DNA of 64,000 bases, taken from assembly GCA_044432645.1 (NCBI GenBank), contig JAWXUM010000008.1:1-64000 (forward strand), in the 5' to 3' direction. The translations under genes and the position numbers were made by a program. The notes beneath the pieces are model-generated. The model made no database searches, was not told the DNA's origin, and saw only the letters and a program-made list of their open reading frames with translations. This document shows, piece by piece, positions 14,844 to 23,463 of this stretch; the first letter of the stretch is position 1; every line of letters starts with the position of its first letter. Origin of the DNA: SIG603 sp044432645. Its GTDB lineage: Bacteria; Bacillota; Clostridia; Oscillospirales; Acutalibacteraceae.

Positions 14844-15213
14844 CATTATATCAGAAAAAAGTAAAACTTTTGCAATACGCATTATTAACTTGAACAAATA
14901 TTTAAGAACAGAACATAAAGAATTTGTTTTGTCTAATCAAATATTAAAAAGTGGAACTAGTATTGGAGCAAATGTAAGAGAGGCGAGACGAGGTCAAAGT
15001 TCTGCTGATTTTATTTCTAAGTTAAGTATATCTTTAAAAGAAGCTGATGAAACCCAATATTGGTTAGAATTATTGTATGAAACAAACTATATATCAGACA
15101 AAGAATTTATTTCGTTGAATAAAGATTGCGAAGAGCTAATTAAAATTTTAGTTTCAATTATTAAAACAACTGCAAATCAATAATTCTGAACTATGAACTC
15201 ATAACTCTGAACT
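14792..15213 (+). repeat. Imperfect inverted repeats flanking the four-helix-bundle gene
   Basis: Left arm 14792-14823 (gttcagaattcagaattcag in its core) and right arm 15183-15213 (attctgaactatgaactc in its core) are inverted versions of one ttcagaattcaga-like unit. They frame the gene at 14833-15183 exactly and lie inside the kinase/exporter operon, as expected of a mobile cassette. Confidence 0.6.
14833..15183 (+). CDS. Four-helix bundle protein (S23 / 23S rRNA intervening-sequence family)
   Basis: A 116-aa protein with the family pattern LRTEHKEFVLSNQILKSGTS followed by IGANVREARRGQSSADFISK and EADETQYWLELL. These proteins form pentameric helical bundles and are related to the Avd accessory protein of diversity-generating retroelements; most have no known role. 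No reverse transcriptase or variable repeat is nearby. Its ribosome site (GAGGAGAACG) is inside the kinase 3' end. Flanking inverted repeats suggest it was inserted as a unit. Confidence 0.85.
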   Translation: MESSIISEKSKTFAIRIINLNKYLRTEHKEFVLSNQILKSGTSIGANVREARRGQSSADFISKLSISLKEADETQYWLELLYETNYISDKEFISLNKDCEELIKILVSIIKTTANQ

Positions 15214-15225
15214 ATCTAACCATTC

Positions 15226-15259
15226 GTGCGTGAAATCATACCATTCACGCACATTTTTT
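15226..15259 (+). terminator. Terminator after the four-helix-bundle gene
   Basis: Stem gtgcgtgaa (15226-15234) with ttcacgcac (15244-15252) and an atttttta tail. The exporter genes beyond it probably have their own promoter. Confidence 0.78.
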
Positions 15260-15306
15260 AATTATAATAGGCTGATATGTTATTATAACAACAAGGAGGT
15301 GTTACA

Positions 15307-17130
15307 ATGAAAAATCAAAACAAAAAGTATACAACAATTAGTAATATGTTGTTCTGCTTAAAAAGCACTAAAGAATATTTACCCAAACTTTTGGTATGGA
15401 CTTTTTTGTCAATTATTGTTCAGTTAGCTTTGCCCATTATAGAAATATATTTACCAAAAATTATTATTGATGAATTAACGAATAATGACTCATTACAGCC
15501 TTTATTGTTAGTGGTACTAATTTCTACATCATTATTTGCTGTTTTTACAGCTTTTTCAAAACTTTGTGATAAATATGTATATAACAATAAAGTGCAAATG
15601 GGTTCATATTACATACATAAAGTATCTCAAAAAAATTTAAGCACAGATTACACCAATTATCAAAATGAAGACTTTTTATCTTTGCAACAAGAATCGTATG
15701 ATATGTGTGGCAGAAATGAGTCAGTACTTATAAATATCTACTATATATGGATAACATTGCTCTCCAGCACTTTAGGTTTTATTGTTTATACTTCTATTTT
15801 AGCGAATTTGAATTTCCTTATTGTAATTTTTTTAATTATAAGTTCATTAGCAATTTATTTTTTAAATAAGCCAATAACAAACTGGACTGAAAAAAACAAT
15901 GCTCAAAGAGCAAAATATTCTCATAAATTAGGATATATTGATAGTGTTTCTTCAGATATTAAGTCAGCAAAAGATATTCGACTTTACGGCATGGCAGAAC
16001 ATTTAAAGGAAATATACAATCAAAATGTTTTGAAAATAGAAATTTGGTATAAAAAGTATTCTAAATTAATTTTAAAAGTTGTTTTTGCTAATTCATCAAT
16101 TTCACTTTTAAGAGAAGGTATAGCTTATGCTTACTTAATTTATATAACCTTAAACAGTGAAATATCAGTAGGACAATTTGTATTATACTTTTCAGCTATA
16201 ACTGGTTTTTCAACTTGGCTACAAAACATAATAACACAGTTCACACAGATGAATAGGACTTCAATGCATATTAGTAAGTTTAGAAATTATCTTGAATTTG
16301 ATGAAAATTTTAAACGTGAAAATGGCATAAATATAAACGATAAGTTATCTAGTCCTTGCACGATAGAAATTAAGAATGTAAAATATAAATATCCTAATTC
16401 TGATAACCTTATACTTGATGATATGAGCTTGAATATAAAAAAAGGCGAACATTTAGGTATAATAGGACTTAATGGTGCAGGAAAGACTACTTTAGTCAAT
16501 TTAATATGTGGTCTTACTGACCCAACACAAGGAGAAATTTTATACGATAAAATAAATATCAAAGACTATAATCGCAGCGATTATTATAAATTGTTTTCTG
16601 CTGTATTTCAAAATTATAGTTTATTAGCTTTATCTATCGAAGAAGTAATAGCAGAAACTACTACAGAAAATATTGATAAAAACAAGCTTGCCGAATGTTT
16701 AAAAATAGCAGGAATTTATGAAAGAATTTTAAGTTTACCAAATGGTGTTAAAACAAAAATTGACAAATCGGTAAATGATAATGCTACAGATTTTTCTGGT
16801 GGTGAAATTCAAAAGTTATTGCTTGCTAGAGCGATTTATAAAAATTCACCTATTTTGATATTAGATGAACCAACCGCGGCGCTTGATCCTATTGCTGAAA
16901 ATAAATTATATAATAGTTATCATGAAATAACAAAAGGAAAAACTTCTATATTTATATCCCATAGACTAGCAAGCACAAGATTTTGTGACCGAATTATACT
17001 TATAAACAACGGAAAAATAGAAGAAATGGGTACACATACCGAATTATTAGCTAATAAAGCTATGTATTACGATTTGTTTGAAACACAGGCTACATATTAT
17101 CGTGAAAGCGTGGTGGACAATAATGAATGA
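15307..17130 (+). CDS. ABC exporter half-transporter (membrane domain fused to ATPase), subunit 1
   Basis: The 607-aa product has six predicted spans in residues 20-310, then an ATPase with Walker A GLNGAGKTT, signature FSGGEIQK, Walker B ILILDEPTAALDP and H-loop SHR. AAGGAGG precedes the ATG at 15307. The next gene overlaps its end by 8 nt and is also a half-transporter, so the two likely form a heterodimeric exporter. Position behind a LytTR two-component pair suggests export of a peptide or resistance to one. Confidence 0.9.
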   Translation: MKNQNKKYTTISNMLFCLKSTKEYLPKLLVWTFLSIIVQLALPIIEIYLPKIIIDELTNNDSLQPLLLVVLISTSLFAVFTAFSKLCDKYVYNNKVQMGSYYIHKVSQKNLSTDYTNYQNEDFLSLQQESYDMCGRNESVLINIYYIWITLLSSTLGFIVYTSILANLNFLIVIFLIISSLAIYFLNKPITNWTEKNNAQRAKYSHKLGYIDSVSSDIKSAKDIRLYGMAEHLKEIYNQNVLKIEIWYKKYSKLILKVVFANSSISLLREGIAYAYLIYITLNSEISVGQFVLYFSAITGFSTWLQNIITQFTQMNRTSMHISKFRNYLEFDENFKRENGININDKLSSPCTIEIKNVKYKYPNSDNLILDDMSLNIKKGEHLGIIGLNGAGKTTLVNLICGLTDPTQGEILYDKINIKDYNRSDYYKLFSAVFQNYSLLALSIEEVIAETTTENIDKNKLAECLKIAGIYERILSLPNGVKTKIDKSVNDNATDFSGGEIQKLLLARAIYKNSPILILDEPTAALDPIAENKLYNSYHEITKGKTSIFISHRLASTRFCDRIILINNGKIEEMGTHTELLANKAMYYDLFETQATYYRESVVDNNE

Positions 17131-18976
17131 AAAAATTAGTTTTAAAGAAAGAATATCAATTACTTTAAGAGCAAAAGACACAATAAAAGAATATTGTCCT
17201 AACCTTATGCAAACGATATTTATACAAGCTATTGTAACTGCACTTCAACCTTTTGCAACTATTTGGTTTTCTGCACAAATAATCAACGAACTAACTAAAG
17301 GTGATAATTTAAAACTAGTTGTCTTTTATGCTGTTGTAGTTGTGCTTTTAAACTATATAATATCTATAATAAAAGGTAGAGTTGATATTTTGCAAAGTGA
17401 ACGTGAGTCACAAATGTGGTCATATTTTGATAAAATATTTACAGATAAGTTGCTTTCATTAGACTTTGCAGACCTTGAGAATTCAGAAATACAAAAGCAA
17501 AAAGCCAGAGCTAGAGAGAATTTATTTACATTTGGAAATGGTTTAGCACAATTTATTTGGACTATAAATTCTACCATTCAAGCAATTGTAAGCATAACTG
17601 TATCAATTTTTATGACTGTTAATTTATTTGCTTCAAAATCAGATAATATGTTTTTAAATTCTCCTATTTGGATTTTAGTTTTAATTATGCTAATTTTATT
17701 TAGTGGATTAATTAATGCTAAATTGTTTCAAAAGAATGATACCTTGTTTAATAAATGGTGCGACACTACAGTGGTTTTTAATAGGCTATTTAAATTTTTT
17801 GGTTTTACAATTTGTAAAGAAAACGACAGAGCCAAAGATGTACGTATTTATAGACAAGATATTCTTGCCGACAAGGAACTATATCGTTTAGAAAAAACAG
17901 CAAATAAAGACAAAACTTATCAATTTCAAACATCAATGAATGAATTTTTAGCATCATTGTCTATTGGTGTAAGTAATATTTGTTGTTATATGTTTGTAGT
18001 GCTAAAATCATTTTATGGTGCTTTTGAAGTGGGAAGTGTAATCGGATATGTTGCCGTCCTTGCTAGATTTACAAATGGATTACAACAACTTATTTTTGGT
18101 CTTACAGATAATGCTATTTATACAGTTCATTTAAAAAAGTTATTTGATTTCCTCGACATTCCAAACAAAAAATATCAAGGAACTTTGCCAGTGGAAAAAA
18201 GATATATGTGTAATGACGGTGACAATGATTATGAGATTGAGTTTAAAAATGTTAGTTTTAAATACCCAAACACCACAGTTTACGTACTTAAAAACCTTAA
18301 TTTCAAGCTTAAAATTGGTAAAAAACTTGCTGTGGTTGGAATGAACGGCTCTGGCAAAACTACTATGATTAAACTTTTAACAAGGCTATACGACCCAACA
18401 GAGGGTGAAATTTTGCTTAACGGAATAGACATTAAAAAGTATGACTACAAAGAGTACATGAGCATTTTTGGTGTGGTTTTTCAAGATTTTAAGTTGTTTG
18501 CATTTACTTTAGGGCAAAATGTTGCTTGCTCTACCGAATATGACAGCAAAAAAGTTAAAGACTGTCTAATAAAATCAGGACTTAGCCAGCGACTTGCAAA
18601 AATGCCAAAAGGGATAGACACTTGCATTTATAAGAATTTTGAAGAAGATGGAGTGGAAATCTCAGGTGGCGAGGCACAAAAAATCGCCCTTGCAAGAGCC
18701 TTGTATAAAGACGCACCATTTATTATCTTAGACGAACCAACAGCAGCCCTCGACCCACTTGCAGAGTTTGAAATTTATTCAAAGTTTAACGAAATAGTAG
18801 GCGAAAAAACAACAGTCTATATTAGCCACCGATTATCAAGCTGTAAATTCTGTGACAATATCGCCGTATTTGATAAAGGTGAATTAATCGACCAAGGCAC
18901 TCACGAAGAACTTTTATCCAATGAAAACGGAAAATACACCGAACTATGGCACGCCCAAGCGCAGTATTATAATTAA
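17123..18976 (+). CDS. ABC exporter half-transporter (membrane domain fused to ATPase), subunit 2
   Basis: The 617-aa product has a membrane domain (about 25-340) and an ATPase with Walker A GMNGSGKTT, signature ISGGEAQK and Walker B FIILDEPTAALDP. I use ATG 17123, eight nt inside subunit 1 and preceded by GTGGTGG, instead of the upstream frame extension at 17078 that would overlap it by 53 nt. It is the last gene of the exporter operon. Both ATPase sites look catalytically complete. Confidence 0.9.
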   Translation: MNEKISFKERISITLRAKDTIKEYCPNLMQTIFIQAIVTALQPFATIWFSAQIINELTKGDNLKLVVFYAVVVVLLNYIISIIKGRVDILQSERESQMWSYFDKIFTDKLLSLDFADLENSEIQKQKARARENLFTFGNGLAQFIWTINSTIQAIVSITVSIFMTVNLFASKSDNMFLNSPIWILVLIMLILFSGLINAKLFQKNDTLFNKWCDTTVVFNRLFKFFGFTICKENDRAKDVRIYRQDILADKELYRLEKTANKDKTYQFQTSMNEFLASLSIGVSNICCYMFVVLKSFYGAFEVGSVIGYVAVLARFTNGLQQLIFGLTDNAIYTVHLKKLFDFLDIPNKKYQGTLPVEKRYMCNDGDNDYEIEFKNVSFKYPNTTVYVLKNLNFKLKIGKKLAVVGMNGSGKTTMIKLLTRLYDPTEGEILLNGIDIKKYDYKEYMSIFGVVFQDFKLFAFTLGQNVACSTEYDSKKVKDCLIKSGLSQRLAKMPKGIDTCIYKNFEEDGVEISGGEAQKIALARALYKDAPFIILDEPTAALDPLAEFEIYSKFNEIVGEKTTVYISHRLSSCKFCDNIAVFDKGELIDQGTHEELLSNENGKYTELWHAQAQYYN

Positions 18977-19029
18977 AAATTAACGAAATATTTTTTGCTT
19001 TGTAACTAGCTATTCCATACTTAATGTGA

Positions 19030-19062
19030 TATACTCCTTGTTAACAAAAACAAAGGAGTATA
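19030..19062 (+). promoter_or_regulatory. Hairpin that would hide the ribosome site of the 79-aa gene
   Basis: tatactccttg (19030-19040) and caaaggagtata (19051-19062) pair with one bulge. The right arm contains the AAAGGAG Shine-Dalgarno of the gene starting at 19067, so the fold would block translation. It could also be an operator. Confidence 0.45.
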
Positions 19063-19066
19063 GAAA

Positions 19067-19306
19067 ATGGCGAAGTTTACACTGCAAGAATTTTACTTAG
19101 GCGATGAGTATAACGTTATGGGTGAGGCTGTAAAGGATTTACTTACAAATGGCTCACCTGATTATGAAGAACGAACTGGAATTGAGCTACTCATAGCAAA
19201 GCATTCTATCAAAGCAGCAATTAAAATGATTGAAAAAGGCGATTTTATTTTAGACCTAGAGTCTGAAATGAAATCGCTTTCGCTATATCTGGGGGTGATT
19301 GAATGA
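19067..19306 (+). CDS. Uncharacterized 79-aa protein
   Basis: I do not recognise the family. It is a small acidic, mostly helical protein (MAKFTLQEFYLGDEYNVMGE; LLIAKHSIKAAIKMIEKGDF). AAAGGAG precedes the ATG, and its stop overlaps the start of the next, broken DUF6809 gene (ATGA), so the two were translated together. Confidence 0.7.
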   Translation: MAKFTLQEFYLGDEYNVMGEAVKDLLTNGSPDYEERTGIELLIAKHSIKAAIKMIEKGDFILDLESEMKSLSLYLGVIE

Positions 19307-19751
19307 AAATACTAGAAGAACTATATCACGGCAACATAAATCCTAATGTGAAATTTTACAAGCAAAATACTAACTACGCAAAAGCAATGGACATTATTGC
19401 AACAAATGAAGACAGATAGTCGAATAAGCCCCAAATCATCATATCTTGGTGGCTAAAATTTCGCCTATCTTCGTTGTCGTCAATCGTATACGCCAGTATT
19501 ACTCATTCCTCCGCCTAAATAGACAAAATTTTATCTCACCAATATTCAGACGCTTTGGAGCTTAATCGACTATACTCCCAGCAATACTTAAAGGAACAGA
19601 GAAAAAAGTTTTTATGGAATACCTAGATGCACAAGCGATAGTTATGAGGGAAAGCAGCGTGGAAGAGTTTATCATAGGATTTAAACTAGGAGCTAAAATC
19701 ACACTAGCAATGGTTTCAGAAGATGACAGAATTTTTAAAGATATAGTGTAA
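19303..19751 (+). pseudogene. DUF6809-like gene interrupted by a MITE-like insert
   Basis: The first part (MKILEELYHGNINPNVKFYK...) ends at TAG 19417-19419, inside the first bases of a 156-bp insert. The second part resumes at about 19,580 (AILKGTEKKVFMEYLDAQ, then FIIGFKLGAKITLAMV) and ends at TAA 19749-19751. Both parts match the small family I know as DUF6809, whose usual length is about 90 aa, so joining them without the insert would rebuild a full protein. Function of the family is unknown. Confidence 0.72.
19417..19572. mobile_element. MITE-like insertion with terminal inverted repeats
   Basis: A 156-bp segment begins tagtcgaataagccccaaa and ends cttaatcgacta. Its outer 12 bp pair with one mismatch, and pairing continues inward in blocks (ttggtg/caccaa, aaaattt/aaatttt). 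It has no coding capacity and splits the DUF6809 gene. TA flanks both ends (gaTA...TATA), a possible target duplication. Confidence 0.6.
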
Positions 19752-19802
19752 AAATAGTGAGCAAATTAAGGGTATGCGTTTAATCGACACCCTTTAGCTA
19801 TA

Positions 19803-19833
19803 TCAAATTTTGGGGCGCTGTAATCAAAGAAAG
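19803..19833 (+). repeat. Att-like cassette repeat before the HAD cassette
   Basis: Spells TCA AAT TTT GGG GCG CTG TAA followed by tcaaagaaag, a variant of the cassette repeat. The next 100 bp resemble the DNA after the integrase at 23,341-23,440, including the promoter. Confidence 0.65.
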
Positions 19834-19885
19834 AGATTTAGCAATATAGCTATTGAAACAACTAAAATATTAGAGGCTTTGCCAA

Positions 19886-19913
19886 TTGAATTTTTAGTTT
19901 GGTATGATATAAT
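19886..19913 (+). promoter_or_regulatory. Promoter of the HAD cassette
   Basis: TTGAAT (19886-19891), 16-nt spacer, TATAAT (19908-19913). The same hexamers and spacing occur before the peptidase E gene (23393-23420). Confidence 0.68.
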
Positions 19914-19952
19914 TGTGTATACAGATTATAATATAATAGGGGGACATTCAAT

Positions 19953-20558
19953 ATGATAAAAGCTATTTTATTTGATTTTGACGGAGTACTAACTGTTGAC
20001 AAGACAGGCTCTACCTCGATAACTAACTATATATCGAAAAAATGTAATATCCCTTTAAGTGATGTAAAAAAGAGCTATTACAAACACAATCATGCCTTAT
20101 TAAAAGGAGAAATTGTTCATGAAGATATGTGGGATGAATTTTGTGGTGATTTAAAGAAAGAAATTTCATATGATATTCTCATAGAATCTTTTATCGAAAC
20201 AAGACTTGATGAAGAAATGATTAATATTGTAAAAAATTTAAAACATCAATATTTAATTGGCTTGATAACAGATAACAAGTTAGATAGGATAGATACTATT
20301 TTCAAAAAAGCAAATTTGTATCAATATTTTGATTGCATTGCAGTTTCTGCGGAATTGAAAATAAATAAAGAATCAAGTGAAATGTTTGAATATGTTAGCA
20401 AACAGTTACAGGTGAAACCTAATGAATGTTTATTTATTGATAACTCAGAAAAGAATTTAGTAATGCCAAATTCAATTGGTATGAAAACTATTCTTTTTGA
20501 CGACGAGAAAAGAGACATAAAAAACTTTAATATTATATTGAATAACTTACTATTGTGA
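19953..20558 (+). CDS. HAD superfamily hydrolase (subfamily IA-like)
   Basis: The 201-aa product has motif I DFDGVLT (Asp8 nucleophile, Asp10 acid), motif II Thr in GLITDNK, motif III Lys in KINKESSEMF and motif IV CLFIDNSEKN. A helical cap lies between residues 15 and 85. It probably dephosphorylates a small phosphorylated metabolite. GGGGGAC precedes the ATG. It is the only gene in its repeat-bounded cassette. Confidence 0.87.
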   Translation: MIKAILFDFDGVLTVDKTGSTSITNYISKKCNIPLSDVKKSYYKHNHALLKGEIVHEDMWDEFCGDLKKEISYDILIESFIETRLDEEMINIVKNLKHQYLIGLITDNKLDRIDTIFKKANLYQYFDCIAVSAELKINKESSEMFEYVSKQLQVKPNECLFIDNSEKNLVMPNSIGMKTILFDDEKRDIKNFNIILNNLLL

Positions 20559-21295
20559 GCTATTTATTCAATAAAAAATCAATTTTAACCCACAAAATCC
20601 CAAAGGATTTAAAGCGTTTGAACATAAAAGTTAGCTAGGTAAGGGTAAGACACCACCTAGTAAAGTTAAGGCGAAAAATCGAAAGAATTCAAAGGCTTTT
20701 GAGCGTTAATTCAAACAAGTTTGCAAAGGATAAATAACCACAAGCGTAACAGCGATTTTAAGTAGAGTTGCCCCAATCTAAGTCAAGGCAAAACGATTTA
20801 TTATTTGCCCATAGAGTAGTTACACCACTAAAAGTTTTTAGGACAGACAACCACAACTTTGGATAAGGAAATTTAATATTGAAAATAGGACTTTTACAAA
20901 TAGTAGGAGTTCTATTTTTTATTGTTCTGTAAAATCAATTATCAAATTTTGAGCCATTGTAAACAAAGAAAAGCGTTGCTACTTTTTATAGCAGATGATA
21001 AGCACATCAACCACGTTTGAACATAGAAGTTGATATCCTAAGGGTAATACACCACCTGGAAAAGTTAAGTCCAAAACATCAAGTGCATCACCATTGTTTT
21101 AAAAATGCTTAAAAATCCGTTTACTGTCCAGACATTGGGACAGTAAGGTCTGTATAATATATTATATAATCCACTAAATTGTCAAAGTGAAATGCCTATC
21201 TTAAGAAAATTTTTATTTTTCTTAGGAACATTTTGCGTTGCAAGTGTCTTTATATAGTGGAGAGTATTTTAATTAAAAAAAGAAAGGATGATTAA
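20559..21295. other. Non-coding stretch with repeated RNA-like blocks and a cassette repeat
   Basis: No gene seen. It contains two similar blocks, about 20,615-20,672 and 21,012-21,070, both with a gtttgaacata(a/g)aagtt start and a aagggtaa(g/t)acaccacct core; an att-like repeat at 20942-20972 (TCA AAT TTT GAG CCA TTG TAA); a stretch (20,750-20,830) weakly like the complement of 6,510-6,590; and, from about 21,215, the inverted counterpart of 5,215-5,330, which serves here as the upstream region of the xis-like gene. Confidence 0.5.
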
Positions 21296-21535
21296 ATGAA
21301 AGAATCAATGTACAAAAGTTATGATGAACTGCCGTTGTTTTTAAATGCAAAAACTATTTCACAGGTGTTAGGGATTGCACCATCTAGTGCTTATGAGTTA
21401 ATGCATGAAGAAAGTTTTCCTGTTTTAAAAATTGGAAACCGAATGGTTGCTCCAAAAGAGAAGTTCATTATGTGGGTAGAAAAAAATAGCAAGCAGATAA
21501 TTGAATTTTTAGTTTTTACAAGGTATGAGGTTTAA
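21296..21535 (+). CDS. Excisionase-like helix-turn-helix protein, altered C-terminus
   Basis: The 79-aa product has the MerR/excisionase-type HTH pattern seen beside clostridial tyrosine integrases (PLFLNAKTISQVLGIAPSSA, then PVLKIGNRMVAPKEKFIMWV). GAAAGGATG precedes the ATG. The final stretch (EFLVFTRYEV) does not look like the family end and runs directly into the truncated Rep gene, so the 3' end seems to have been joined to rep by a deletion. It probably binds DNA to direct excision by the integrase at 22,161. Confidence 0.72.
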   Translation: MKESMYKSYDELPLFLNAKTISQVLGIAPSSAYELMHEESFPVLKIGNRMVAPKEKFIMWVEKNSKQIIEFLVFTRYEV

Positions 21536-21882
21536 AGGCTGGTGAAATCGCTATCTATGCTTATTTAATGTCGATTGAAAATCGAAAAACTTTTCAGTGC
21601 TACCCAAGTTATAAAACTATTGGTAGTGCAGTCGGAATGAGTGTAAATACTGTTCAAAAATATGTAAAAAGTTTAGAAGATAAAAATTTTATCTCAACAG
21701 AGTCAACTTCTATTTTTAGAAAAACTGGTGAAAAGGTAAACGGAAATTTGCTCTATACAATTAAGCCAATAGCCGAAACTATCCAAACTTTCCACGAAAA
21801 GCAAATGGCAGAGTTTGACAGGCAAAACGCTATTTACCGATTTGAGAAGAAAAACGACAGAGAATATATTATAGCAGGATAA
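21529..21882 (+). pseudogene. Truncated replication-initiator-like HTH protein
   Basis: From GGT 21529 the frame reads GLKAGEIAIYAYLM, then CYPSYKTIGSAVGMSVNTVQ, the winged-helix core of replication initiators found in integrative elements. A TGA at 21526-21528 blocks the frame upstream and the usual N-terminal residues are missing. Internal ATG 21568 could still start a 104-aa fragment. It is followed at 21,883-22,160 by DNA with repeated ggtgg/tcgg words and no gene. Confidence 0.6.
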
Positions 21883-22160
21883 AGTGACGTGGTCGTCGCA
21901 GTCACTTCGGACGGCAGTGCCGACCGTTTTTACTAGTAAACAAGCCATTCTTTACGATTTAACTCAAGGTGGTCGGATTTTACAAACTGTGTCGGCTAGG
22001 TGGACGGATTTACAAGAAATCAAGGAAATAAGCCATTTTAAAGGTGGTCGACTAGGTGGACAAACTAAATTTATCAAAATGTACACAGTTTATCATAAGT
22101 TTATATAAGATTAAACATTGAAATTATAGTATTGTTAAACTTAAAAAAAGGAGGGATTTT

Positions 22161-23330
22161 ATGGCTAAACGTAGGGCTAATGGTGAGGGGAATATTCGCA
22201 AGAGGAGTGACGGACGTTGGGAAGGTCGGTATACTGCTGGGACTAATGCTGAAACAGGCAAACAGATTTTTAAGAATGTTCTTGCCAAGACACAGGCTGA
22301 ATGTAAGGAAAAATTAAAGCTTGCTATCGAGAATGTCAAGGGGATTGATGTTACTAAAACTGACAAATATAATGTTGGTGAATGGCTTGAAATATGGTTC
22401 GAGAATTATGCAAAAATCAAGGTTAGGGCAAGTTCTCACCAAACTTATATCGGTTATATTAACAACCATATCAAGCCTAGAATTGGGGAAATTAAACTTA
22501 ATAAGTTGACTAATTTGGACTTGCAAAAGATGTACAAGGACTTGCTTGAAAATGGCAGAGTGGTTAGGACAGAGAGCAAAAACCAATCAAGTGGACTTAG
22601 TGCCAAGACAGTTAGGAACATTCATCAAGTGGTTTCGTCAGCTTTAGAAACAGCTGTTTCACAAAAGTTAATCAGCTCAAACCCAGCTGAACATTGCCAA
22701 CTTCCTAAAGCTGAAAAGAAAGAAATGCAGACACTCACAGCAAGTCAGCTAGAGAAATTTTTTATAGAGGCGAAAAACAGTGGAGTTTTTGAGCTGTATT
22801 ATGTAGAAATTGCCACAGGTTTAAGACGTGGAGAAATTTTGGGTTTGAAGTGGAAAGATATAGATTTTGACAGCCAAACAATCACAGTTCACAGACAAAT
22901 TATGAGAGTAAATGGCGAAATTATCGAAAGTCCACTTAAAACAAAAAATTCCTATCGGAAAGTTCCAATAGGAGTTGATGTGGTTGAAATACTTAAATAT
23001 TTAAAAGCAAATTCAACAAGTGAATATGTGTTCTGTAATAAAGAGGGCAATGCAATCTCACCAGATAGTGTTCTAAATATGCTACACCGAGTTCTAAAAA
23101 GAGCGAACTTGCCAAAAGTAAGATTTCACGATTTAAGGCACACATTCGCAACACTTGCCTTGCAAAATGGAGTAGACATTAAAACAGTTTCATCAATCTT
23201 AGGTCACTTCTCAGCAGGCTTCACACTTGATACTTACACCCACGTAACCACAACAGCACAACTAAACGCAGCCAACACAATGAGTGGAATTTTACAAAAT
23301 GCTACCATGTCAAAAATTGATACGCTGTAA
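22161..23330 (+). CDS. int: Tyrosine recombinase/integrase (Tn916-type)
   Basis: The 389-aa product has an N-terminal AP2-like arm-binding part (GEGNIRKRSDGRWEGRYTAG), a SAM-like core-binding domain (about 70-180) and a catalytic domain with Arg in ATGLRRGE, His-x-x-Arg in HDLRHTFA, His in LGHFSAG and Tyr in DTYTHV. AAAGGAGG precedes the ATG. The last codons (MSKIDTL-stop) lie within the cassette repeat at 23310-23340, so its attachment site seems to overlap the gene end. The sites at 10,918, 11,485, 12,328, 19,803, 20,942 and 35,693 may be products of this or sister enzymes. Confidence 0.92.
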   Translation: MAKRRANGEGNIRKRSDGRWEGRYTAGTNAETGKQIFKNVLAKTQAECKEKLKLAIENVKGIDVTKTDKYNVGEWLEIWFENYAKIKVRASSHQTYIGYINNHIKPRIGEIKLNKLTNLDLQKMYKDLLENGRVVRTESKNQSSGLSAKTVRNIHQVVSSALETAVSQKLISSNPAEHCQLPKAEKKEMQTLTASQLEKFFIEAKNSGVFELYYVEIATGLRRGEILGLKWKDIDFDSQTITVHRQIMRVNGEIIESPLKTKNSYRKVPIGVDVVEILKYLKANSTSEYVFCNKEGNAISPDSVLNMLHRVLKRANLPKVRFHDLRHTFATLALQNGVDIKTVSSILGHFSAGFTLDTYTHVTTTAQLNAANTMSGILQNATMSKIDTL

Positions 23331-23340
23331 TCAAAGAAAG
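23310..23340 (+). repeat. Att-like repeat overlapping the integrase stop codon
   Basis: TCA AAA ATT GAT ACG CTG TAA then tcaaagaaag. It is the only copy still attached to an intact integrase gene, and is the key to reading the other copies as integrase 3' ends or att scars. Confidence 0.7.
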
Positions 23341-23392
23341 GGATTTGGCAATATAGCCCACGACATCTATAAAATGTTAGGGGTTTTGTCAA

Positions 23393-23420
23393 TTGAATTA
23401 TTGGTTTGATGTGGTATAAT
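23393..23420 (+). promoter_or_regulatory. Promoter of the peptidase E cassette
   Basis: TTGAAT (23393-23398), 16-nt spacer, TATAAT (23415-23420), matching the HAD cassette promoter. Confidence 0.68.
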
Positions 23421-23463
23421 GTTATATAAAGATTATTTAAATTAGTTTTAGGAGGATGGTACA

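Noticed and set aside
21884..22108. 74-codon frame between the Rep remnant and the integrase
   Set aside because: No ribosome site and Trp/Arg-rich low-complexity text; it is probably decayed element DNA.
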